Part shown: positions 58,091-64,000 of the stretch, piece after piece
Numbering within the stretch: position 1 is the first letter of the stretch
Layout of the letters: every line of letters begins with the position of its first letter
Assembly (NCBI RefSeq): GCF_002803515.1
Contig: NZ_PHQX01000001.1
Location: 868,001-932,000 of the forward strand
Direction: 5' to 3'
Origin: Stenotrophomonas lactitubi
Lineage (GTDB): Bacteria > Pseudomonadota > Gammaproteobacteria > Xanthomonadales > Xanthomonadaceae
Length of the DNA stretch: 64,000 nt
Made by a program: the position numbers and the translations under genes
The notes under the pieces: model-generated
The model's database searches: none
What the model was told of the DNA's origin: nothing
What the model saw: the letters and a program-made list of their open reading frames with translations, nothing else

Positions 58091-58114
58091 TCGATCGTTG
58101 TTGTTGAAACGCAG

Positions 58115-58143
58115 AAACCCCGCCGGAAGGCGGGGTTTTTGTT
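58115..58143 (+). terminator. Intrinsic terminator of emrRCAB
   Basis: Stem AAACCCCGCC / GGCGGGGTTT with GGAA loop, ending in a T-rich run (TTTTTGTTT), 24 bases past the emrB stop. Confidence 0.9.
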
Positions 58144-58147
58144 TGCA

Positions 58148-58171
58148 GTAGATCCACGCCACGCGTGGATG
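58148..58171 (+). repeat. SMAG-type REP palindrome
   Basis: GTAG and ATCCACGC/GCGTGGAT, directly after the emr terminator. Confidence 0.8.
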
Positions 58172-58210
58172 AACCGCCGCGATAACGATCGCGTTTCAAA
58201 TTCCGGACAT

Positions 58211-58233
58211 GAAAAAACCCGCTTGCGCGGGTT
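58211..58233 (-). terminator. Terminator of first tRNA-Leu gene
   Basis: On the minus strand AAACCCGC/GCGGGTTT with a 4-base loop ends in T6 (complement of the A run at 58212-58217), about 20 bases past the tRNA 3' end. Confidence 0.8.
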
Positions 58234-58251
58234 TGATCATTGTCTGAGTCA

Positions 58252-58338
58252 TGGTGCCCAGGAGAGGACTCGAACCTCCACGAAGTTGCCCCCGCTAGCA
58301 CCTGAAGCTAGTGCGTCTACCAATTCCGCCACCTGGGC
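58252..58338 (-). tRNA. tRNA-Leu (anticodon CAG), copy 1
   Basis: An 87-nt type II tRNA with encoded CCA end. The acceptor stem GCCCAGG pairs with CCTGGGC. The D-arm GGCGGAATTGGTAGACGC is the standard Leu form, the anticodon loop is TTCAGGT (CAG), a long variable arm follows, and the T-arm is GGTTCGAGTC. It is identical over its whole length to the copy at 60207-60293. Confidence 0.97.
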
Positions 58339-58352
58339 GACTCAGGAGGAGA

Positions 58353-58381
58353 ATTTTGCAGGAAGCTTGGATATGTGTCAA
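58353..58381 (-). promoter_or_regulatory. Promoter of tRNA-Leu copy 1
   Basis: Minus strand: TTGACA (58381-58376), 17-base spacer, CAAAAT (58358-58353). It lies 15 bp upstream of the tRNA and just past the LysR stop codon. Confidence 0.85.
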
Positions 58382-58388
58382 CACCATT

Positions 58389-59300
58389 TCACACATTTTT
58401 TTCTGCACCCATTTCCGCGTCCATATCCAGATGCAGCAGCAGGCTGCGCATCGGCGGCGAGAGCTTTTCCCAGTCTGCAAACGCGGCGCACAGTCGGCGC
58501 TGTGCCCATGCGTTGCCGAGTGCAACGGCGACGATGCCGGTGGCCCGTCGGTGCTGCCGTGCGATCGTGCGTGGCGCGATGCCCACGCCGATGCCATGGC
58601 CCACCATCGTGCACAGGCCTTCGAAGGTCTTCATGCGGATGCGCACGTCGAGCGTGCGTCCGGCCTCTGCCGCCAGTTCTTCGATATAGGTCTGCAGTGC
58701 GTTGCCGTCGGCCAGCGCGACGAAGGTCTCGCCCAGCACATCGCTGAAGTCGAGCGAGCGCCGCGCGGCGAAGCGATGGCCGGCCGGCAGCAGCATCATC
58801 AGCGGGTCTTCCGCAACCACATGGCGGCGCAGCCCATCGGCGGGGACGGCGTCACTGATGATGCCGGCCTCTGCCTGGCCGGCGCGGATCGCACGCACGA
58901 CTTCATTGCTGGTGCGTTCGTGCAGTTCCACGCGCAGGCGAGGGCGTTCGGCCAGCCATGGGGCCAGTCGTGCGGGCAGGTAGCTGGTCAATGCCGCAGT
59001 GTTGGCATACAGGTGCAGCGTACCGCGCGCGCCGTGGGCGAAGGCCTGCAGTTCGCCGCGCAGCTGTGCCTGCTGCTGAAGGATCAGGCGCGCGTGATGG
59101 GCCAGTGCGGCGCCCGCTTCGGTGAGGCTGACGCCGCGCGGGTGACGGGTCAGCAGCGCGGTGCCGGCGTCGGTTTCGATCGCGCGCAGGCGTTCGCTGG
59201 CCGAGCCCAGTGCCAGATTCGCCTCTACGGCGCCGGCGGTGATGCTTCCGGCGTCGGCCACCGCCAGGAACAGGCGCAGATCGGCAATGTCCAGACGCAT
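58389..59300 (-). CDS. LysR-family transcriptional regulator
   Basis: The 303-residue regulator has the N-terminal helix-turn-helix (RLFLAVADAGSITAGAVEANLALGSASERLRAIE), a linker, and a periplasmic-binding-like effector domain with two lobes, for example HLYANTAALTSYLPARLAPWL and later FVALADGNALQTYIEELAAE. It is divergent from a TauE/SafE exporter gene and probably controls it. It ends 8 bp upstream of the tRNA-Leu promoter. Confidence 0.9.
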   Translation of the reverse strand: MRLDIADLRLFLAVADAGSITAGAVEANLALGSASERLRAIETDAGTALLTRHPRGVSLTEAGAALAHHARLILQQQAQLRGELQAFAHGARGTLHLYANTAALTSYLPARLAPWLAERPRLRVELHERTSNEVVRAIRAGQAEAGIISDAVPADGLRRHVVAEDPLMMLLPAGHRFAARRSLDFSDVLGETFVALADGNALQTYIEELAAEAGRTLDVRIRMKTFEGLCTMVGHGIGVGIAPRTIARQHRRATGIVAVALGNAWAQRRLCAAFADWEKLSPPMRSLLLHLDMDAEMGAEKNV

Positions 59301-59399
59301 GTCATGACCTCGCATCGTAGTCGTTGCCTTCGGAGCAGCCGAAGGACAGGGCGGGAATGCCGCATTGTGCGCTGAAGTGCCGCCGGCTCCAATGAAGGC

Positions 59400-60146
59400 A
59401 TGAACGAAACGATCTACTTCTATGGGTTGCTGGTGGGGGTGTTCCTGTTGGCCGGGCTGGTCAAGGGCGTGACCGGCATGGGCCTGCCGACCGTGGCGAT
59501 GGGGCTGCTGGGCGGCGCGTTGTCGCCGGTTGCGGCGGCCTCGATGCTGTTCATTCCCACCTTTGTCACCAATGCCTGGCAGCTGCTGTCCGGTCCATCG
59601 GTGGGGCAGATCGTGCGGCGGCTGTGGCCGATGATGCTGGCGGTGGTGATCGCTACGCTCGGTGCCGCCGCGTTGCTGGTGCGGGTGGATCGTGATGTGT
59701 CGCGTGCCGCGTTGGGCGTGGCGCTGGTGGTCTACGCCGGGTACGCGTTGCTGGCGCCGGTGTTGCGGGTGCCGGCTCGGCGCGAGCGCTGGCTCGGACC
59801 ACTGGTGGGCGCGATGTCCGGCGTGGTGACCGGCGCAACCGGCGTGTTCGTGATGCCGGCGGTGCCCTACCTGCAGTCGCTGGGGTTGCAGCGCGACGAG
59901 CTGGTGCAGGCGCTGGGGCTTGCATTCACGGTGTCCACCATTTCGCTGACCACAGGCTTGGTGCTGCATGGTGCGTTCGGCGTGCAGCAGCTCGGCCTGA
60001 GCGCGTTGGCGGTGGTGCCGTCGCTGGCCGGGATGTGGCTGGGGCAAGTGATCCGCCAGCGCATCAGTGCGCGGGTATTCCGTGCCTGCTTCCTCGGCTT
60101 CCTGTTGCTGCTTGGCCTGGAGCTGGTGCTGCGTTCGTGCTGGTGA
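59400..60146 (+). CDS. TauE/SafE-family membrane exporter
   Basis: The 248-residue protein has seven or eight helices and the family's two repeated halves: GLVKGVTGMGLPTVAMGLLGG and GAMSGVVTGATGVFVMPAVPYL. In this family the members export organosulphur compounds or sulphite, but the substrate here is unknown. Divergent from the LysR gene and placed between two identical tRNA-Leu copies. Confidence 0.85.
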   Translation: MNETIYFYGLLVGVFLLAGLVKGVTGMGLPTVAMGLLGGALSPVAAASMLFIPTFVTNAWQLLSGPSVGQIVRRLWPMMLAVVIATLGAAALLVRVDRDVSRAALGVALVVYAGYALLAPVLRVPARRERWLGPLVGAMSGVVTGATGVFVMPAVPYLQSLGLQRDELVQALGLAFTVSTISLTTGLVLHGAFGVQQLGLSALAVVPSLAGMWLGQVIRQRISARVFRACFLGFLLLLGLELVLRSCW

Positions 60147-60167
60147 TGCCGGCTGGAGGCCAGACAA

Positions 60168-60194
60168 GAAAAAACCCGCTTTCGCGGGTGTTTT
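60168..60194. terminator. Terminator shared by TauE/SafE gene and tRNA-Leu copy 2
   Basis: ACCCGC/GCGGGT stem with TTTC loop, an A-run on the left (AAGAAAAAA region) and a T-run on the right (TTTTTC). It lies between convergent genes and can work on both strands. Confidence 0.75.
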
Positions 60195-60206
60195 TCATTC
60201 TCGACA

Positions 60207-60293
60207 TGGTGCCCAGGAGAGGACTCGAACCTCCACGAAGTTGCCCCCGCTAGCACCTGAAGCTAGTGCGTCTACCAATTCCGCCACCTGGGC
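60207..60293 (-). tRNA. tRNA-Leu (anticodon CAG), copy 2
   Basis: An 87-nt tRNA identical in sequence to the copy at 58252-58338, again with encoded CCA. Confidence 0.97.
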
Positions 60294-60306
60294 GTCGAGG
60301 AGGAGA

Positions 60307-60335
60307 ATTATGCGGTGCCGTGACGGAGGTGTCAA
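60307..60335 (-). promoter_or_regulatory. Promoter of tRNA-Leu copy 2
   Basis: Minus strand: TTGACA (60335-60330), 17-base spacer, CATAAT (60312-60307). Confidence 0.88.
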
Positions 60336-60371
60336 CACCCTTGTGAAACTCCCGCGTCGGTCGCGCTCTGC

Positions 60372-60394
60372 ATATCCACGCCATGCGTGGATGG
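60372..60394 (+). repeat. Degenerate SMAG-like palindrome
   Basis: ATCCACGC-CAT-GCGTGGAT without the GTAG head (ATAT in its place), between the second and third tRNA genes. Confidence 0.6.
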
Positions 60395-60415
60395 GTGCCG
60401 AACCCGGATCGCAGG

Positions 60416-60441
60416 CAAAAAAAATCCCCGCCGAAGCGAGG
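60416..60441 (-). terminator. Terminator of tRNA-Leu copy 3
   Basis: Minus strand: TCCTCGC-TTCG-GCGGGGA with one G-T pair, followed by eight or nine T residues. Confidence 0.8.
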
Positions 60442-60452
60442 AGTTTTTTCGT

Positions 60453-60537
<85 letters not shown>

Positions 60538-60551
60538 GTTCCAGAGGCGCA

Positions 60552-60580
60552 ATTGTGAAGATGAACCGGGGGGCTGTCAA
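60552..60580 (-). promoter_or_regulatory. Promoter of tRNA-Leu copy 3
   Basis: Minus strand: TTGACA (60580-60575), 17-base spacer, CACAAT (60557-60552). Divergent from rnr. Confidence 0.85.
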
Positions 60581-60665
60581 CGATTTCCCGAAAATTCTTA
60601 ATGGGGATGCTTCAACCGGTTTGCTGACCCGTTCTGCACGCCCGCAACGGCTACCATGGAGGGCG

Positions 60666-63125
60666 ATGACTACCAAAAAACCAAGCAAGGGCGGGAGCAA
60701 GTCCCGCAGTGAAGCCCCCAACAAGGGTGCCAAGGCCGGCCCGGCCCGCAACAACAAGCCAGGCAAGCCGTTGCCGGGCTGGCTCCCCACACTGGCCGAA
60801 GGTGGCGCACCGCCGTCTGGTCGAAGCCGCCGCAACGCAGAGGCACCGGCCCCCGCGCCGGGCCGCAAGCTGCCGCCGACGGGCAAGGTGATCGACGATC
60901 CCTATGCGTCCCGCGAAGCAGAAAAGTACGAACAACCCATCGCCAGCCGCGAGGCCATCCTGGCCCTGCTGGAGCGCTGCGAAGGGCCGCAGACCGCTGA
61001 AGAACTCGGTGCGCGCCTGGGCCTGACCGCACCGGACCGTGCCGAAGCGCTGTCGCGCCGGCTCGGCGCGATGGTCCGCGATGGCCAGCTGGTGCAGAAC
61101 CGCCGCGGCGGTTTCGCGCCCATCCAGACCTTGAATCTGGTCACCGGCGTGGTGATCGCCAATCCGGAAGGGTTCGGCTTCCTGCGCCCGGTTGAAGGCG
61201 GCGACGACCTGTTCCTGCCGCCGTACGAAATGCGCAAGGTGATGCACGGCGACAAGGTGTTGGCCCGTGTCACCGGCATCGATCACCGCGGCCGTCGCGA
61301 AGGCAGCATCGCCCGTGTGCTTGAGCGCGGCATGACGCGCCTGATCGGCCGCTTCAGCGTCGAGATGGGCATCAACTACGTGGTGCCCGATGACAAGCGC
61401 ATCCAGCGCAACGTGCAGGTACCGCCGGACCAGACCGGCGGCGCGCGCGATGGCCAGCTGGTCGTCTGCGAACTGACCCAGGCACCGGACAGCCGCCGCC
61501 CGCCGATCGGCCGCATCATCGCCGTGCTCGGCGACAAGCTGACCGCATCGCTGGTGGTGGAGACTGCGATTCACGGCCATGAGCTGCCGTTCGAGTTCCC
61601 GCAGGAGGTGCTGGACGAAGCCGCCTCGGTGCCGCTGGTGGTCGAGCCGGCGATGATCGGTGACCGCGTCGACCTGCGCAGCACGCCGCTGGTCACCATC
61701 GATGGCGAGGACGCCAAGGACTTCGACGACGCGGTGTACTGCGAGCCGAACGCCGATGGCTTCCGCCTGGTGGTCGCCATTGCCGACGTCTCCAACTATG
61801 TCCGTCCCGGCACGCCGCTGGATGATGAAGCGCAGAAGCGCGCCACCTCGGTGTACTTCCCGGGCTTCGTGGTGCCGATGCTGCCGGAAACGCTGTCCAA
61901 CGGCATCTGCTCGCTGATGCCGAAGGTCGATCGCATGTGCTTTGTCTGCGACATGCAGATCGACCGCGAAGGCGTCGTCACCCACTCGCGCTTCTACGAA
62001 GCGGTGATGAATTCGCACGCGCGCCTGACCTACACCCAGGTGTGGCAGGCGGTAGGCGAGGATGATGCCGGTGCGAAGGCGTTCATCGGCGACCTGCTGC
62101 CGCAGGTGCAGCGCTTGCACCAACTGTATAAGGTGCTGTCCAAGGCGCGCACCAAGCGTGGCGCGATCGAGTTTGAAAGCAGCGAAGTCCGCTTCGTGCT
62201 CGACAATCGCGGCGAAGTCACCCAGGCCGGCATGCTGGTGCGCAACGATGCGCACAAGCTGATCGAAGAATGCATGATCGCGGCCAACGTGGAGGCGGCG
62301 AAGTATCTGTTGTCGCGCCATGTGCCGGCGCCTTACCGCGTGCATGAGAAGCCGCCGGAGACCAAGTACGCCGATCTGCTGGAATTCCTCAAGGAGTTCA
62401 AGCTGAGCCTGCCGCCGTGGTCGAAGGTGCGCCCGGGCGATTACACCAAGCTGCTGAAGAAGATCCGCGACCGTCCCGATGCCACGCTGCTGGAATCGGT
62501 GCTGCTGCGCAGCCAGAGCCTGGCCGTGTACAGCCCCGACAACAATGGTCACTTCGGCCTGGCGCTGGAGGCGTACGCGCACTTCACCTCACCGATCCGT
62601 CGTTACCCGGATCTGCTGGTGCATCGTGCGATCAAGCATGCGCTGTCGGGCAAGCCGCTGGACAAGTTCACCTACAACGCCCGCGAGATGGCCGCATTGG
62701 CTCTGCAGTGCTCTGAGCGTGAGCGTCGTGCCGATGAAGCCGAGCGCGAGGTGGATGAGCGTTACCGCGCGGCGTGGATGGAAAAGCACGTGGGTGGCCA
62801 GTTCGACGGCGTGATCAGCGGCGTGACCAGCTTCGGCCTGTTCGTGGAGCTGGCCGACTCGAAGGTACAGGGCCTGGTGCACGTGACCCAGTTGCCGCAG
62901 GACTATTACAAGTTCGACGCGACCCGCAAGACGTTGACCGGCGAGCGCCGTGGCAGCAGTTACCGCCTGGGGGACCAGGTGCGCATCCTAGTGCTGAAGG
63001 CCAGCATGGAAGAGCGCAAGATCGACTTCCGTCTGGTCGAGCACAAGGGCGAGGAAGAGGTGGCAAGCCCGGCCCCGTTGCCCGAGCGCGGCAAGCCGGC
63101 CAAGCGCACGAAAAAGAAGTATTGA
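60666..63125 (+). CDS. rnr: Ribonuclease R
   Basis: The 819-residue 3'-5' exoribonuclease degrades structured RNA. It has cold-shock domains (GVVIANPEGFGFLRPVEGGDDLFLPP), the RNB domain with catalytic Asp cluster (TIDGEDAKDFDDAVYCE), the conserved HFTSPIRRYPDLLVHRAIKH, and a C-terminal S1 domain (DGVISGVTSFGLFVELADSK). A basic, Pro/Ala/Lys-rich N-terminal tail of about 80 residues and a Lys-rich C-terminus (KRTKKKY) frame the enzyme. The ATG at 60666 has GGAGGGC just upstream. It precedes rlmB, as in enterobacteria. Confidence 0.96.
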   Translation: MTTKKPSKGGSKSRSEAPNKGAKAGPARNNKPGKPLPGWLPTLAEGGAPPSGRSRRNAEAPAPAPGRKLPPTGKVIDDPYASREAEKYEQPIASREAILALLERCEGPQTAEELGARLGLTAPDRAEALSRRLGAMVRDGQLVQNRRGGFAPIQTLNLVTGVVIANPEGFGFLRPVEGGDDLFLPPYEMRKVMHGDKVLARVTGIDHRGRREGSIARVLERGMTRLIGRFSVEMGINYVVPDDKRIQRNVQVPPDQTGGARDGQLVVCELTQAPDSRRPPIGRIIAVLGDKLTASLVVETAIHGHELPFEFPQEVLDEAASVPLVVEPAMIGDRVDLRSTPLVTIDGEDAKDFDDAVYCEPNADGFRLVVAIADVSNYVRPGTPLDDEAQKRATSVYFPGFVVPMLPETLSNGICSLMPKVDRMCFVCDMQIDREGVVTHSRFYEAVMNSHARLTYTQVWQAVGEDDAGAKAFIGDLLPQVQRLHQLYKVLSKARTKRGAIEFESSEVRFVLDNRGEVTQAGMLVRNDAHKLIEECMIAANVEAAKYLLSRHVPAPYRVHEKPPETKYADLLEFLKEFKLSLPPWSKVRPGDYTKLLKKIRDRPDATLLESVLLRSQSLAVYSPDNNGHFGLALEAYAHFTSPIRRYPDLLVHRAIKHALSGKPLDKFTYNAREMAALALQCSERERRADEAEREVDERYRAAWMEKHVGGQFDGVISGVTSFGLFVELADSKVQGLVHVTQLPQDYYKFDATRKTLTGERRGSSYRLGDQVRILVLKASMEERKIDFRLVEHKGEEEVASPAPLPERGKPAKRTKKKY

Positions 63126-63137
63126 AAGGTGTGCCGA

Positions 63138-63264
63138 CCAACGGTCGGCACCCACCTCGCCCGGTAGGTGCAAACCAACGGTCGGCACCCACCTCGCCCG
63201 GTAGGTGCCAGCCAACGGTCGGCACCCACCTCACCCGGTAGGTGCCAACCGTTGGTTGGCACGA
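63138..63264 (+). repeat. 37-bp tandem array of GTAGGTGC palindromes, 3+ units
   Basis: The core CCAACGGTCGGCACCCACCT recurs at 63138, 63175 and 63212 with exact 37-bp spacing. Each unit carries a GGTAGGTGC head and can form a CCGACC..GGTCGG hairpin. A partial fourth unit with a GTTGG variant ends the array at about 63264. It lies between rnr and the GFA gene. It is a tandem expansion of the SMAG type and not CRISPR. Confidence 0.8.
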
Positions 63265-63284
63265 CGTTTCGGAGGAACGCAGCC

Positions 63285-63779
63285 ATGCAGGGCCAACCCG
63301 AATACAGCGGCGGCTGCCAGTGCGGTGCAATCCGCTTCCAGGTGCGTGGCGAGCTGACCGACAGTTCGATCTGCCACTGCCGGATGTGCCAGAAGGCCTT
63401 CGGCGCGTACTACGCGCCGCTGGTCTCGGTGCGCGGCGTGCAGTTCAGCTGGACCCGCGGCCAACCGCGTTATTTCCAGTCGTCCAACGTCGTGCGGCGC
63501 GGGTTCTGCGCCGACTGCGGCACGCCGTTGACCTACGAAGCACCCGATGGCGTGGCGGTGGCCGCCGGTGCCTTCGATCAGCCTGAGCGCCTGCCGCCGA
63601 CCATCCAGTATGGCGTCGAGCGCAAGCTGCCCTTCGTTGACGGGCTGGGCAGGCTGCCGGCACGCCGCACCGAGGAAGATGTCGCCGCGCTGGAGTTCCT
63701 GGCCACGATCGTGTCCCACCAGCACCCCGACCACGACACCCCGCACTGGCCCCCACGCAGCCGTTCGGCCGAAGGGTGA
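63285..63779 (+). CDS. GFA-family zinc-binding protein
   Basis: The 164-residue product has the zinc-binding pattern of the glutathione-dependent formaldehyde-activating (GFA) fold: CQCG near residue 12, CHCRMC near residue 30, and CADCG near residue 75. Other conserved pieces are YYAPLVSVRGVQFSW and RGFCADCGTPLTYE. The name does not prove a role in formaldehyde metabolism. Start chosen by GGAGGAA ten bases upstream. Confidence 0.85.
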   Translation: MQGQPEYSGGCQCGAIRFQVRGELTDSSICHCRMCQKAFGAYYAPLVSVRGVQFSWTRGQPRYFQSSNVVRRGFCADCGTPLTYEAPDGVAVAAGAFDQPERLPPTIQYGVERKLPFVDGLGRLPARRTEEDVAALEFLATIVSHQHPDHDTPHWPPRSRSAEG

Positions 63780-63786
63780 ACGGCAG

Positions 63787-63813
63787 GTAGCGCCGGGCCA
63801 TGCCCGGCGAGCG
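63787..63813 (+). repeat. SMAG-type REP palindrome
   Basis: GTAG plus CGCCGGGC-CAT-GCCCGGCG, identical in core to 454-480 and 45100-45126. Confidence 0.8.
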
Positions 63814-63871
63814 CGAAGCGCGGCCGCCCCTGATGCTCTACCATAGCCACCCCCTTTCCGGTCCTGCCCGC

Positions 63872-64000
63872 ATGAGCAAGAACAGCCAGTGGATCGTCGG
63901 CGTCAACGCCGTCGCCTCCTCCATCGAGAACGACGCCGAGAACGTCCGCGAAGTGCTGGTCGAGGCCGGTGCGAAGAACCCGCGCCTGACCGAGATCGAG
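63872..64000 (+). CDS. rlmB: 23S rRNA methyltransferase RlmB (SpoU family), N-terminal part
   Basis: Only the first 43 codons are visible. They read MSKNSQWIVGVNAVASSIEN..., which fits the N-terminal substrate-binding domain of TrmH/SpoU-type 2'-O-ribose methyltransferases, where WIVGVNAVASSIE is a conserved start. The gene continues beyond the window. Following rnr is the usual place of rlmB in gammaproteobacteria, which supports this call over other SpoU members. Confidence 0.75.
   Translation, partial: MSKNSQWIVGVNAVASSIENDAENVREVLVEAGAKNPRLTEIE

Noticed and set aside
58389..60167. 592-residue frame extending the LysR gene upstream
   Set aside because: The extension is antisense to the TauE/SafE gene; the LysR helix-turn-helix begins at the ATG at 59300.
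63138..63264. Possible CRISPR array
   Set aside because: The 37-bp units are adjacent and contiguous, with no spacers between repeats, no cas genes, and are palindromic REP-type units.

Overview
This window is chromosomal DNA from a Stenotrophomonas, most likely the S. maltophilia complex. It has high GC, the gene order of a xanthomonad housekeeping chromosome, many short palindromes that begin with the tetranucleotide GTAG (the SMAG type of REP known from S. maltophilia), and a complete emrRCAB efflux operon. Nothing looks like a phage, integrative element, insertion sequence or CRISPR array. The window cuts the first gene (a DMT permease) and the last (rlmB).

Layout. 1-7.6 kb: end of a DMT permease, a spacer with a large imperfect inverted repeat, a cyclophilin, a HEAT-like protein, a PadR regulator coupled to a membrane protein, a Cys-type PHA depolymerase, a methyltransferase and HemJ. 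7.7-30 kb, minus strand: the cell-envelope and information-processing block, transcribed in the order rpsB, tsf, an HDOD-GGDEF gene, pyrH, frr, uppS, cdsA, dxr, rseP, bamA, lpxD, fabZ, lpxA, lpxB, rnhB, dnaE, a lipoprotein gene, accA. It resembles the enterobacterial cluster but has no skp between bamA and lpxD, and has two inserted genes. 30-36 kb, minus strand: a Csu-type (spore coat U) chaperone-usher fimbrial operon.

36-45 kb, plus strand: map, glnD, dapD, an ArsC/Spx-like reductase, dapE, a divergent Sel1 lipoprotein gene, and asnB. Upstream of asnB lies what I consider the best find here. A 33-codon leader ORF with seven Asn codons is followed by a strong intrinsic terminator, and a 13-nt antiterminator arm inside the leader is perfectly complementary to the terminator's 5' side. 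Together these look like a ribosome-mediated asparagine attenuator. 45-53 kb: a CPA2 antiporter, a penicillin-acylase-family hydrolase, a bacterioferritin lacking the usual haem Met, parC and an AraC regulator. 53-58 kb: emrRCAB with palindromic operator candidates. 58-64 kb: three tRNA-Leu(CAG) genes, each with a TTGACA-N17-CANAAT promoter and its own terminator, with a LysR/TauE gene pair between the two identical copies; then rnr, a GFA-family gene and the start of rlmB.

Functionally the window is mostly core: lipid A, outer-membrane assembly, isoprenoid and phospholipid precursors, DNA replication, translation, lysine/peptidoglycan precursors and nitrogen sensing. The accessory parts are the fimbrial operon and the efflux operon. 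All calls come from reading the sequence and its translations; no database search was run.
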